From contig NZ_PUIA01000085.1 in assembly GCF_002967715.1 (NCBI RefSeq), positions 1-64,000 of the forward strand: a DNA stretch of 64,000 bases. Reading direction: 5' to 3'. The DNA comes from Blastopirellula marina (lineage in GTDB: Bacteria; Planctomycetota; Planctomycetia; Pirellulales; Pirellulaceae). This document shows positions 26,543 through 35,286 of the stretch, piece by piece; within the stretch, counting starts at the first letter, position 1; the number at the start of each line of letters is the position of its first letter. The notes beneath the pieces are model-generated. The model was not told the origin of the DNA, ran no database searches, and was given only the letters and a program-made list of their open reading frames with translations. The position numbers were made by a program, and so were the translations under genes.

Positions 26543-27382
26543 CTACGACTTCCCGAGTTTGAGATGTCCGTCCAGGAATTTCAATGCCTCTCGCTTGGCG
26601 GCGGGATCGATGAACGTTCCCAGGTGCCCGCGCCCTTCCAGCTTGTAGAAGGTGGTCGGGATGCCCAACGCAGTGAGTTTGTCGTGCATGACCTCGGCAT
26701 TCCGCATCGGAACGACACTATCCTGCGTTCCATGAAAAAAGAAAATCGGAGGACACTTGGCCGTCACATGGGTTAGTGGCGATGCTTCTTCGTAGGTACC
26801 AGGCACGTCAGCTCGCGACCCGCCGAGAAAGAATTTCAGCCGTTCGCTTTGGGGTGGCTCGCAGGTGAAATCGCACGGAGCACCCCCAGCGACGACCGCT
26901 TTCAGCTGCGGCACGCCGGCCCCCTTCTCAGCTTCAACGGTCGCCACAAGACACGCCAGATGGCCACCGGCCGAGTAGCCCCAGCCGCCCATGCGATTAG
27001 TATCTAACTGATACTGGTCGGCATGCGTGACCAGCCAGTTGAGCGCTGACTGACAGTCTTCCAGTTGAGCTGGGAAAATGTGATTGGGGGCGAAACGATA
27101 CGTAATTGTCGCCACCGCGTAGCCGTTATTGGCCAGGAACAACGCATGCGTTGTCATATGACTTCGCGAACCTCCGACCCACGCTCCGCCATGAATCATG
27201 AGGATGGTCGGGTAGGGTCCTTCGCCTGGGGGCAAATAGAGATCGGCCTTGAGCGTCTTGCCTTCCCGCTCGGCGAAAACGAGATTGGGCACCTTGCGAA
27301 TCGAAGGAGATTCGGCCATCGCCGGGGCCGCTATGGCCGCAAAAGCAAAAAACGCAACGAATATTGTTTTCCAAGCAGTCAC
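26543..27382 (-). CDS. Secreted alpha/beta hydrolase (esterase/lipase-like)
   Basis: 279 aa from GTG 27382, chosen over a TTG five codons earlier because GGAG lies 6 nt upstream. Signal peptide ~1-22 (FVAFFAFAAIAAPAMA). The catalytic features of BD-FAE/HSL-type esterases are all there: oxyanion MIHGGAWVGGSRSH, nucleophile GYSAGGHLA, aspartate in GTQDSVVP and histidine in GRGHLG. In planctomycetes such enzymes often deacylate plant or algal polysaccharides; the substrate here is unknown. Divergent from ribBA, 151 bp between starts. Confidence 0.9.
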   Translation of the reverse strand: MTAWKTIFVAFFAFAAIAAPAMAESPSIRKVPNLVFAEREGKTLKADLYLPPGEGPYPTILMIHGGAWVGGSRSHMTTHALFLANNGYAVATITYRFAPNHIFPAQLEDCQSALNWLVTHADQYQLDTNRMGGWGYSAGGHLACLVATVEAEKGAGVPQLKAVVAGGAPCDFTCEPPQSERLKFFLGGSRADVPGTYEEASPLTHVTAKCPPIFFFHGTQDSVVPMRNAEVMHDKLTALGIPTTFYKLEGRGHLGTFIDPAAKREALKFLDGHLKLGKS

Positions 27383-27533
27383 TACGGACTCCGTCAAGGT
27401 GAACTATGCCGCAAAGGTGCGGGTCCTATAATGAGTTATTCCGCCGACGTTGCCCAATATTAACCCCGAGGATCGTGCAGGGCATCCCTTTTTCCATCGG
27501 CGATGCCCCGTGTCTATCAGGAGAGTGCTTCCC

Positions 27534-28739
27534 GTGAGCAACCGATTTTCCACCGTGCAAGCGGCCGTCGATGCGATCAAAGCTGGCAAAGTCATCATTG
27601 TGGTCGATGCCGAAGATCGGGAAAACGAAGGAGATTTCGTCGCTGCTGCGGAAAAAACGACCCCCGAAGTGGTGAATTTCATGATCACCCAGGGGCGCGG
27701 TTTGCTATGCACGGCTTGCCTGCCGGATGTGTGCGAACGCCTGGAACTGACCCCGCTGGTCGAGAACAACAACGCCCCGCTGCGTACGGCCTTCACGACC
27801 CCCATCGACCACAAGAACGCCAAAACCGGCATCACGGCCAAAGAACGCTCGGAAACGATCATGTCCATGGTCGACCACAATTCAACCGCCGACGACTTCG
27901 TCCGGCCTGGCCACGTTTACCCCCTGCTGGCCAAAGAAGGGGGCGTGCTGCGTCGCGCCGGGCACACCGAAGCAGCGGTCGATCTGGCCCGCATGGCTGG
28001 CCTGACCCCGGCAGGTTCGCTGTGCGAGATCCTCAACGAAGAAGGAGACCGAGCATCGCGTGAAGAACTGATCGCCATCGCCGAGAAGTTCAACCTCGAG
28101 ATCATCTCCATCGAACAGCTCATCCGCCATCGCCGCGTGAACGAGAAGCTGGTCGAACGCGGCGCAGAAGCGAAGCTGCCGACAACCTTCGGCGAGTTCG
28201 ACATCATCGTCTACGACGTCAAGTACGAAACGCAGGAACCGGTGGCGATCGCCATGGGGGATCTCTCTTCGGTCGAAGCCCCACTGGTTCGCTTGCACAG
28301 CAGTTGCTTCACGGGGGACCTGATCAACTCGCTGCGCTGCGACTGTGGCGATCAGCTGAAAATGGCCCTGCAGCGAATCAGCGAAGAGGGGGTGGGGGCT
28401 TTGATCTACCTGCCGCAGGAAGGACGCGGCATCGGTCTGAAAGCGAAGATCCGAGCCTACGCCCTGCAAGACCAGGGGCTCGATACGGTCGAAGCGAATC
28501 ATGCCCTTGGCTTCAAGAGCGACATGCGCGACTACGGCGTGGGGATTCAGATTCTGAAAGACCTGGGCCTATCGAAGATTCGTCTGCTGACGAACAACCC
28601 GAAGAAGACCGACGCATTCATCTACGGCGGCTTCGACCTGGAAGTGGTCGATCAGGTTCCGATTCACCCCGAACCAAACCCACACAACCAGAAATACCTG
28701 GATACGAAGCGCGACAAAATGGGACATCGCTTGCCGTAG
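27534..28739 (+). CDS. ribBA: Bifunctional DHBP synthase / GTP cyclohydrolase II
   Basis: 401 aa from GTG 27534; AGGAGAG lies 8 nt upstream, so the longer frame from 27450 is rejected. N-terminal RibB domain (~1-205) makes dihydroxybutanone phosphate: DAEDRENEGDF is the acidic metal site, followed by GHVYPLLAKEGGVLRRAGHTEAAVDLARMAG. C-terminal RibA domain (~206-400) opens GTP: zinc ligands in HSSCFTGDLINSLRCDCG, then YLPQEGRGIGLKAKIRAY and LLTNNPKK. Both are first steps of riboflavin synthesis. No FMN riboswitch is visible in the short upstream region and no other rib genes are adjacent. Confidence 0.96.
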   Translation: MSNRFSTVQAAVDAIKAGKVIIVVDAEDRENEGDFVAAAEKTTPEVVNFMITQGRGLLCTACLPDVCERLELTPLVENNNAPLRTAFTTPIDHKNAKTGITAKERSETIMSMVDHNSTADDFVRPGHVYPLLAKEGGVLRRAGHTEAAVDLARMAGLTPAGSLCEILNEEGDRASREELIAIAEKFNLEIISIEQLIRHRRVNEKLVERGAEAKLPTTFGEFDIIVYDVKYETQEPVAIAMGDLSSVEAPLVRLHSSCFTGDLINSLRCDCGDQLKMALQRISEEGVGALIYLPQEGRGIGLKAKIRAYALQDQGLDTVEANHALGFKSDMRDYGVGIQILKDLGLSKIRLLTNNPKKTDAFIYGGFDLEVVDQVPIHPEPNPHNQKYLDTKRDKMGHRLP

Positions 28740-28742
28740 CGT

Positions 28743-29018
28743 TTAGTTCCGCACCATGCACATGCTGGCGATGAGTTCGCCGTTGCGGACGATGGCCAGG
28801 CCGGCGTCGCCGCGGTTGTTGGCCCAGTGGCTGTTAGGCGAAGAGTAATTCCACAGTTCGTCCCCTGGCTGCATCTTTTGAAACAGAGGAGCAGCCTGGT
28901 TGAGGTAGTGGTTGGCGACCGCCGCGACCTGAGGATCGGGGTTGTTGCACGTGGCCATGATCTCTTGCAGCGTGGTGGGCGCGGTGAGCCACTCTTTGGG
29001 GATTAGGTGCGAGTCCAT
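28743..29018 (-). CDS. Small hypothetical protein at the end of the cysH operon
   Basis: 91 aa from ATG 29018 with a GAAGGGG ribosome site. Content: QEIMATCNNPDPQVAAVANHYLNQ and a C-terminal segment rich in aromatic residues (ELWNYSSPNSHWANNRGDAG). No family recognised and no signal peptide. It follows the Rrf2 gene by 11 nt and is therefore likely cotranscribed with cysH-rrf2. It converges with ribBA (stop codons 3 nt apart). Confidence 0.65.
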   Translation of the reverse strand: MDSHLIPKEWLTAPTTLQEIMATCNNPDPQVAAVANHYLNQAAPLFQKMQPGDELWNYSSPNSHWANNRGDAGLAIVRNGELIASMCMVRN

Positions 29019-29029
29019 CGAGACCCCTT

Positions 29030-29461
29030 CTAGATGTAAAACATTTCGTCGGGTTGTTCGGCGACGCGTGCGGCCAGATTGGCCAGCGTCACCTCTTCCA
29101 GAAGCTTCGTGCGTGCCTGACTGATTTGCCCCCACACACCACACAATGCTTCGGTCGCTGGCGTTGGCTTTTGCAGATTCGATTCGGTCTGATCGCCGTT
29201 CCCTTCGATGACCTGAAAAATATCGGCCAAGGTAATACGATCGGGTGCCTGAGCCAACCGATAGCCACCGGCAGAGCCACGCGAGGTGAGCACCAGGCCG
29301 GCAGCTTTAAGCTGGGCCATAATCTGCACGAGAAACGGCTGCGGGATACCTTGGGCCTCGACGATCTCGCGCAGCCGAGCTGGTTGACCCGATTCATACC
29401 GGGCTGCCAGTTCGATCATCGCGATGCATGCGTATTCGGTTTTCGCCGAGACTGTCATCAT
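29030..29461 (-). CDS. Rrf2-family transcriptional regulator
   Basis: 143 aa. The winged-helix Rrf2 fold is marked by KTEYACIAMIELAARYESGQ, LREIVEAQGIPQPFLVQIMAQL (recognition region) and LVLTSRGSAGGYRLAQAPDRITLADIFQVIEG. IscR/NsrR-type members carry three cysteines for a cluster; here the effector loop has only one (EALCGVW), so it is more like CymR, the sulfur-metabolism repressor. That agrees with its place 3 nt behind cysH. Autoregulation through the dyad at 30307-30338 is inferred. Confidence 0.88.
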   Translation of the reverse strand: MMTVSAKTEYACIAMIELAARYESGQPARLREIVEAQGIPQPFLVQIMAQLKAAGLVLTSRGSAGGYRLAQAPDRITLADIFQVIEGNGDQTESNLQKPTPATEALCGVWGQISQARTKLLEEVTLANLAARVAEQPDEMFYI

Positions 29462-29464
29462 TGC

Positions 29465-30283
29465 CTACGCGTTGGGGCTATCGTCTTCCATCGTGTGCAA
29501 ACCGCACTCGGTCTTGGCGGTACCGCTCCAACGACCGGCTCGTTCGTCTTCGCCGGCCAGTACGGCCCGCGTGCAGGGCCAGCAGCCAATGCTGGTGTAG
29601 CCTTGATCGTGGAGCACGTTGTACGGAATGCCATGTTCGGTGATCATCCTCCAAACCCAGCTTTTGCTCTGGTTGGCCAGCGGGTTGATCTTCACCAGGC
29701 CGAACTTCTTATCCCAGCCGACGATGCTGGCCTTGGCTCGGTCTTCGCTTTGATCGCGGCGAATCGCACTGATCCAGGCATGCTTCCCTTCCGCACCACG
29801 CTTGAGGACCTTGATCTTGCGATCGAAGCAGCACTGCGTGGGGTTCGTCTTATAGAGGGGTCCGCCGTGGATTTGTTCGTACTCTTCGACCGTGTGTTCC
29901 GGCTGCAACAGTTCGACATCGATGCCGAACTTCTCGCGAATCTGGTCGCGAACGTCGAGCGTTTCCTGGAACTGGTAGCCTGTGTCGAGGTTAAAGACGG
30001 GCGTTTGAGGGGCGACCTGGGAAAGGAGGTAAAGAATGACGCACCCCTCCGGACCAAAAGCGGTACCCATGGTCAATTTCAAGCCGAAGCGCTCGGCACC
30101 CCAGCGGATGATCTCTTCCGGGGTGGCCGATTCAAGCCGCTGGGAGGCTTCCGCCAGCTCGGCCATCAGCTCAGGCGTGGGTTGTAGCATTTCGGAAGTT
30201 GTTTGCTGCTGGGGAGTTACTTCACCGGCCGACATGGCATTCACTTCAATCGGGACCACCGAGGTAAGGCTAATTGCTGGCAT
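29465..30283 (-). CDS. cysH: Adenylyl-sulfate (APS/PAPS) reductase, [4Fe-4S] type
   Basis: 272 aa, ATG 30283 with AGGAAG 8 nt upstream. Reduces activated sulfate to sulfite with thioredoxin electrons. Family marks: FGLKLTMGTAFGPEGCVILYLL, FNLDTGYQF, the active-site cysteine in KTECGLHTM near the C-terminus, and a cysteine pair CC (QCCFDRK) plus CxxC (GCWPCTR) that bind a [4Fe-4S] cluster, the mark of the APS-reducing type. It heads the operon cysH-rrf2-small gene. The other sulfate-assimilation genes are not in this window. Confidence 0.95.
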   Translation of the reverse strand: MPAISLTSVVPIEVNAMSAGEVTPQQQTTSEMLQPTPELMAELAEASQRLESATPEEIIRWGAERFGLKLTMGTAFGPEGCVILYLLSQVAPQTPVFNLDTGYQFQETLDVRDQIREKFGIDVELLQPEHTVEEYEQIHGGPLYKTNPTQCCFDRKIKVLKRGAEGKHAWISAIRRDQSEDRAKASIVGWDKKFGLVKINPLANQSKSWVWRMITEHGIPYNVLHDQGYTSIGCWPCTRAVLAGEDERAGRWSGTAKTECGLHTMEDDSPNA

Positions 30284-30306
30284 AGGTTATGCTTCCTATG
30301 GGTTCA

Positions 30307-30338
30307 TTGTTAACTATCATGACCAACTTAGTCAACAA
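30307..30338 (-). promoter_or_regulatory. Inverted repeat over the predicted cysH promoter (candidate Rrf2 operator)
   Basis: TTGTTAACTA (30307-30316) and TAGTCAACAA (30329-30338) match as inverted arms at 9 of 10 positions, 12 nt apart. On the minus strand the same bases give a -35 TTGACT (30335-30330) and, 17 nt later, a -10-like TAACAA (30312-30307), 24 nt before the start codon. An Rrf2 repressor bound here would block RNA polymerase. Confidence 0.6.
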
Positions 30339-30427
30339 TGGGTTCGATGCTGAAAGATTACATCGGTTACGGTCCGTGGTGAACTTCACGACGATTTGTG
30401 ACGGTTGTGCTGTCTGAGACGGAGTTT

Positions 30428-30508
30428 GAAGTTTTCAGTGTTCCGTTTTCAGTAGGATTGGCGTAGCACGATCCTCTTACTGAAAACTGAAAACTTCACA
30501 CTGAAAAC
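30428..30508. repeat. Hairpin built from five copies of GTTTTCAGT
   Basis: GTTTTCAGT occurs at 30431 and 30445, and its complement ACTGAAAAC at 30479, 30486 and 30500. Outer arms GAAGTTTTCAGT (30428-30439) and ACTGAAAACTTC (30486-30497) are perfect. It lies between the antiporter's stop codon and the cysH promoter and could act as an insulator or weak terminator. Confidence 0.7.
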
Positions 30509-30533
30509 GATCTGGCCGCAGAAGGCCTGAGAT

Positions 30534-32168
30534 TTAGAACGATTCACTCTCGGCCAGCTTCTCAATCATCCCGATCAGTTGCAGGGCCGTTTGCGACTCT
30601 TCGTCGGTGACGTAGTCGGCACCCACCAGATGCAGACGTTCGCGGTTCCGCTGATAGCGGCAGCGGGCCAGGATGGTGCAGTGGCGGTTCATCCCGCGAA
30701 TCGTTTTGACGATTTGCACCGATGCTTCATCGTCCGGCACAGCCACCAGAACCAGGTTGGCGTGGGCGATCTCAGCTTCTTCGAGCGTCTTACGCTTGGT
30801 GGCATCGCCGGTGACGGCTCGGAAACCGGCTTGTACCAAGGGATAGGTATTCACCGAGTTGAGGTCGATAAAGCGGACGTCCGCCCCGGAAGTTTCGATC
30901 CGCGAGGCAACTTGCCGGGCAACCGGCCCCACGCCAATGATCACCGCTTCGCGAATCTGCTCGCGGGCCTCGATCGGCTTTTCTTCCTTCTTGGTATGCA
31001 ACGCCGGTTCGTCGCGCAGCTTACGAATACCCCATTTGATCAGGCCTGGGGTCAGAATCATCGTACCGATCGCTAGCACCAGCATTTGGTTGTAGTGCGC
31101 CTCGTTGATGAGCTTCGATTCCATTCCTGCCGACAACAGCAGAAAGCTCAATTCGCCTACCTGCGAAAGCCCCAGCCCCATCAATAAAGCGACCTTCCAG
31201 TTCATGCCGGAAAGCTTCAGAGCCAAGGCCGCCCCCAGTGTTTTCACCGCGACAATCAGGGGAAAACCAATCAGCACCAACATCGGATCTCGCAGCAGCG
31301 CTTGAATATCGAGCAAACCACCCAGCGAGATAAAGAACACCGCCGCGAAGCTTTCGCGGAACGGCAGCGTCAGGGCATCGACCTGCTGCGTGAAGCGATT
31401 TCCGCCGAGGATCAGGCCTGCTCCAAAGGCCCCGAATGCTGCCGGAAGCCCAAGCATATGGGCCACGAAGCAGCCGCCGCCCAGCAGTGCCAACGCGAAA
31501 AGCAGCAGCAGTTCACGGCTGCGAAGCATCGAAAACAGCGGCAGCGCGAAACGGTGGGTTACGAACGCGAGAACGGGAATCGTGGTCACAAACAGCAGCG
31601 AAACGGTCGCCAGGCGGATGAACTCATAGCTGGAATTTTCGCCCGTGGCAGCCAAAAGAGGCACGGCCAGCATCAGTGGGACGATCGCCATATCTTGAAA
31701 CAGCAAGATCCCCACGCTGCGCAAGCCCCCAGGCGAGGAAGCTACGTTCAGCTCGTGCAGGGCGCGAAAGACGAGCACGGTCGAACTGAGTGCCACCGCC
31801 GCCCCCAATAATGCGGCTCCTTGCCAGGGAATCCCGATCATCGCAAACAATAAGCTGGCCGGAACGCTTACGGCAACCAGTTGAACGAAGCCAGCCACCA
31901 GGATCCATGGGCCGACATGCTTGAGTTCTTCCCACGAGATTTCGGTACCGATCGAAAACAGAAGGAACAGGGCTCCCATTTCCGCAAGATGCTTGAGATC
32001 GTGGTTTTCTGTATGCAGAATCTGCAAGCCACCATCGCCAATAATGGCCCCAACCACCAGGTAGCCCACAATCGTCGAAAAGTGGTAATAACGACAAAAC
32101 GCACCCGACACGAAGCCTGCGGCCAGAATCACAATCAGGTTGAGTGCCAGGATTTCAAGCGGATCCAC
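30534..32168 (-). CDS. Kef-type (CPA2) cation:proton antiporter with TrkA-N domain
   Basis: 544 aa. About a dozen hydrophobic segments over residues ~1-385 (e.g. LNLIVILAAGFVSGAFC; GALFLLFSIGTEISWEEL; LLLLFALALLGGGCFVAHML) form a Na/H exchanger domain; the KefB/C-like GIELSW region appears as SIGTEISWEELK. The C-terminal ~150 residues form a TrkA-N nucleotide-binding domain (VIIGVGPVARQVASRI, VRFIDLNSVNTYPLVQAGF, ALVLVAVPDDEASVQIVKTI), with GVGPVAR in place of the usual GxGxxG. It would expel K+ or Na+ in exchange for protons at the inner membrane. It stands alone. Confidence 0.92.
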   Translation of the reverse strand: MDPLEILALNLIVILAAGFVSGAFCRYYHFSTIVGYLVVGAIIGDGGLQILHTENHDLKHLAEMGALFLLFSIGTEISWEELKHVGPWILVAGFVQLVAVSVPASLLFAMIGIPWQGAALLGAAVALSSTVLVFRALHELNVASSPGGLRSVGILLFQDMAIVPLMLAVPLLAATGENSSYEFIRLATVSLLFVTTIPVLAFVTHRFALPLFSMLRSRELLLLFALALLGGGCFVAHMLGLPAAFGAFGAGLILGGNRFTQQVDALTLPFRESFAAVFFISLGGLLDIQALLRDPMLVLIGFPLIVAVKTLGAALALKLSGMNWKVALLMGLGLSQVGELSFLLLSAGMESKLINEAHYNQMLVLAIGTMILTPGLIKWGIRKLRDEPALHTKKEEKPIEAREQIREAVIIGVGPVARQVASRIETSGADVRFIDLNSVNTYPLVQAGFRAVTGDATKRKTLEEAEIAHANLVLVAVPDDEASVQIVKTIRGMNRHCTILARCRYQRNRERLHLVGADYVTDEESQTALQLIGMIEKLAESESF

Positions 32169-32445
32169 AGGCCATAACCTCGGAAGCGAAAGACGTCGGT
32201 GCGTAATTCATTGTCGTTTTTTGTTTCGATCGGACAGACATTAGTTTTAAGCGGACACGCGTTTTTTAGCGATTGGGCCAGCAGGCACTTTCTCAAGAAA
32301 CTACCCAGAAAACGCTGATTGTTGAGGCCGCTTGCGTCTATTAAACTGCAATCCCAATTCCATCGTGACCGGCATTAACCCCTTGTCTGCCTGTCTCTGA
32401 TAATACGGTTCCCCCAATCCTGCATCTGCACTAAAAAGTTCAACT

Positions 32446-33939
32446 ATGTCTAACAAGACCTACCTCGCCGTCGACCTGGGTGCTTCCAGTGGTCGAGTTC
32501 TCGGTGGCCGATTCGATGGTACCAAGCTGGAACTCGAAGAAGTCCATCGCTTCGAGAACGGACCGGTTGCCTTCGCCGGGCATCTGCACTGGGACCTCTT
32601 GAAGCTTTGGCAGAATATCAAAGACGGTCTGACCAGTGCCGGCACGAAGTTTGGCCGCGACATCAGCAGCATTGGGGTCGATACATGGGGGGTCGACTTC
32701 GCGCTTCTCGGCCGCAACGACGAACTGCTTGGCAATCCGTATCATTACCGTGATCCACGCACCCAGGGGATCTTCGACCGAGCATTCGCCACGGTCAGCC
32801 GTGAAGAGATCTTTGCCGAGACCGGTTTGCAGTTCATGGAGATCAACACGCTGTATCAGCTGATCGCCATGCGGGAGGCCAACAGCTCGATCCTGGAGGC
32901 GGCCCAAAGCTTTCTGATGATGCCCGACATGTTTCACTGGCTGTTGACCGGGGAAAAAGGAAACGAGCTCACCAACGCCACCACCACGCAGCTGTTCAAC
33001 CCCGTTACCAAGCAGTGGTCTCAGAAGCTGATCGACGGTTTCGACCTGCCAGGACACATCTTCGGCGAGATCGTCGACCCAGGCACCGTGGTGGGGCCGC
33101 TGCGCGAAACGGTGCTCGAACAGATCGGCCTGAGCGGCACGAAGGTCGTTCGCCCTGGTACGCACGATACGGCCTCGGCCGTGGTAGCCGTACCGGCGAA
33201 GAGTTCGCCCGGAGAGATGCCCAACTGGTGCTATATCTCCAGCGGGACATGGTCGCTGATGGGGGTCGAGACGCCTCATCCGATCATCAACGACCAGTGC
33301 GCCGAGTTTAACTACACCAACGAAGGGGGCGTCTATGGCACAACGCGTTTGCTAAAGAACATCGCCGGGCTGTGGCTGGTGCAGGAATGCCGCCGCATCT
33401 GGAAGCAAGGTGGCCACGAGTACGGCTATTCCGACCTGGTTCGCATGTCGCAGGAAGCCACGCCACTGGCTTCGTTCGTGAACCCAGATCATCCCGACTT
33501 TGCCGCTCCACAGGACATGCCGGCGCAGCTGCGTGATTTCTGCCGCCGCACCGGTCAGATTATTCCTGAAACCGACGGGGCACTCATTCGCTGCGTGCTG
33601 GAGAGCCTGGCGATGCGATACCGCGTGGTGCATCGCAAGCTGCAGGATTTGACCGGCACCAAGATCGATACGATCCACATCGTCGGTGGTGGTACGCAGA
33701 ACCAACTGCTGTGTCAGATGGCCGCCGATGCATGCAACTGCCAGGTGGTGGCCGGCCCCGTGGAAGCGACCGCGATTGGCAACCTCATGCTGCAAGCCGT
33801 CGCTTCCGGCGACATCGGCAGCCTGGCCGAGGGACGTGAAGTTATTCGCAACAGCTTCCCCGTGGTAACGTACGAACCGAAGACTCCCACAATGTGGGAC
33901 GATGCGTTTCCTCGGTTCGAGAAGACCTGCCGCATCTAA
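32446..33939 (+). CDS. rhaB: Rhamnulokinase (FGGY sugar kinase)
   Basis: 497 aa. Phosphorylates L-rhamnulose in the cytoplasm. AVDLGASSGRVLGGRF gives the ATP-binding phosphate-1 motif; IGVDTWGVDFALL is the rhamnulokinase form of the FGGY sugar-binding site; GTHDTASAVVAVP and IHIVGGGTQNQLLCQMAADA complete the ATPase core. FGGY kinases are close, so fuculokinase is the alternative, but VDTWGVDF favours RhaB. rhaA and rhaD are not adjacent; the neighbouring Gfo/Idh/MocA oxidoreductase starts 111 nt after and may serve the same sugar route. Confidence 0.9.
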   Translation: MSNKTYLAVDLGASSGRVLGGRFDGTKLELEEVHRFENGPVAFAGHLHWDLLKLWQNIKDGLTSAGTKFGRDISSIGVDTWGVDFALLGRNDELLGNPYHYRDPRTQGIFDRAFATVSREEIFAETGLQFMEINTLYQLIAMREANSSILEAAQSFLMMPDMFHWLLTGEKGNELTNATTTQLFNPVTKQWSQKLIDGFDLPGHIFGEIVDPGTVVGPLRETVLEQIGLSGTKVVRPGTHDTASAVVAVPAKSSPGEMPNWCYISSGTWSLMGVETPHPIINDQCAEFNYTNEGGVYGTTRLLKNIAGLWLVQECRRIWKQGGHEYGYSDLVRMSQEATPLASFVNPDHPDFAAPQDMPAQLRDFCRRTGQIIPETDGALIRCVLESLAMRYRVVHRKLQDLTGTKIDTIHIVGGGTQNQLLCQMAADACNCQVVAGPVEATAIGNLMLQAVASGDIGSLAEGREVIRNSFPVVTYEPKTPTMWDDAFPRFEKTCRI

Positions 33940-34050
33940 GCCGTAAGTTTTCGCAGAACGTTTTTTTGACACTGACACGTGCGAAGCGACGTTAATTTGT
34001 GTTAACTATTGACAAACCCTACCACCTCCTCCTCACACTCGAGAGACACC

Positions 34051-35094
34051 ATGATTAAAGTTGGCATCGTTGGCGTTGGATTTATGAGCTGGATTCACTA
34101 CCTCGCTTACCAGAAGGTACGCGGGATGAGTGTGGCCGGCTTTTGCTCGCGCGATGCCAAGAAGCAAAAAGGGGACTGGCGAGGCATCAAAGGGAACTTT
34201 GGCCCGGCTGGCGAGCAGATTGATGTCTCGAAGATGAACGTCTGTGCGACGCTCGAAGAGCTGTTGGCCGACGATTCAATCGACATGATCGACATTTGCC
34301 TCCCCCCTGCCCTGCACGAAGAAGCAACCATCGCGGCGCTGAACGCTGGCAAGCATGTCCTGGTCGAAAAGCCGATCGCCCTGAATCCTGCCGCCGCCAA
34401 GCGGATGCAGAAAGCAGCCGAGAAGAATGGCAAGCTGCTGCTGACCGCCCATGTGCTTCCCTTCTTCGCCGATTTCAACTTCGCGTTGGAAGCGGCCCGT
34501 AGCGGCAAGTTCGGCAAGCTGCTGGGTGGGCACTTCAAGCGATTGATCAACGACCCGACCTGGATCAAGGACTTCTTCAACCTGGAAAAGGTAGGCGGTC
34601 CCCTCTTGGACCTGCACATTCACGATGCCCACTTCATTCGCCTGATGTTTGGCATGCCAACCAGCGTGACCAGCAGCGGCCGCATGCGAGGGGATTGTGT
34701 CGAGTACTGCACCACGCAGTTCGGTTTCGCCGACAAAAGCTACGTCGTAACGGCTACCAGCGGCGTGCTGCACCAGGCAGCTCGTAGTTTCACCCATGGC
34801 TTCGAGATCCACTACGAAGAAGCCACGCTGTTGATGGACTTCGCCGTGATTGATGACGCCCCGGTGGTCTCGATGCCGCTGACGGTGCTGCCCAAGAAGG
34901 GGAAGTCGAAGCAGCCGAAGCTCAAGGGGGGCGATCCAGTCGACTCGTTCGCCGCCGAGCTGAAGGAAGTGCAAAAGAGCATCGAAGAAGGCAAGCCGTC
35001 CGATATCCTCGGCGGGGAATTAGCCGTCGACGCCCTAATCCTTTGCCAGAAGCAGGCCGACTCGGTGGCCAAGGGAAAGACGATTCGCGTTTAA
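34051..35094 (+). CDS. Gfo/Idh/MocA family oxidoreductase
   Basis: 347 aa from ATG 34051 (MIKVGIVGVGFMSWIHYLAY), which starts exactly at the Rossmann motif GxGxxxxxH. The conserved EKPIALNPAAAKRM (~110-123) carries the lysine of the family's EKP catalytic motif, and the C-terminal domain is the usual beta sheet (HDAHFIRLMFGMPTSVTSSG). Such enzymes oxidise or isomerise sugars and inositols with NAD(P). Placed 111 nt after rhaB, so a role in rhamnose or another deoxysugar route is a reasonable guess, not shown. Confidence 0.9.
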   Translation: MIKVGIVGVGFMSWIHYLAYQKVRGMSVAGFCSRDAKKQKGDWRGIKGNFGPAGEQIDVSKMNVCATLEELLADDSIDMIDICLPPALHEEATIAALNAGKHVLVEKPIALNPAAAKRMQKAAEKNGKLLLTAHVLPFFADFNFALEAARSGKFGKLLGGHFKRLINDPTWIKDFFNLEKVGGPLLDLHIHDAHFIRLMFGMPTSVTSSGRMRGDCVEYCTTQFGFADKSYVVTATSGVLHQAARSFTHGFEIHYEEATLLMDFAVIDDAPVVSMPLTVLPKKGKSKQPKLKGGDPVDSFAAELKEVQKSIEEGKPSDILGGELAVDALILCQKQADSVAKGKTIRV

Positions 35095-35181
35095 GAACGC
35101 AATCGCCTGAGATTGTGTCTAAGAATGTTTCTCTCACTCCGAATGACTACCAGTACTCTGGTCATTCTCAGGGGAGACACG

Positions 35182-35286
35182 ATGGATACGATTGAACTGA
35201 TATTCGGGCTGATCGGCAGCCTACTGCAACTGGCGTTCGAGTTGTTCGTGGGGTTAATCAGCGATCACGAGGCACGGCAGCGATAG
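35182..35286 (+). CDS. Predicted 34-residue membrane-binding peptide
   Basis: ATG 35182 follows AGGGGA six nt upstream, better than most genes here. The peptide starts MDTIELIFGLIGSLLQLAFE, then LFVGLISDHEARQR: one hydrophobic helix with acidic N-terminus and charged C-terminal tail. It is below usual gene-calling limits. No family known. The ribosome site and hydrophobic pattern support it, but the size makes chance possible. Confidence 0.45.
   Translation: MDTIELIFGLIGSLLQLAFELFVGLISDHEARQR

Noticed and set aside
27383-27533. FMN riboswitch before ribBA
   Set aside because: The gap between the divergent esterase and ribBA is only ~150 bp and shows no RFN-element core.
32440-33279. Minus-strand frame opposite rhaB
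   Set aside because: Antisense shadow of a sugar kinase gene.
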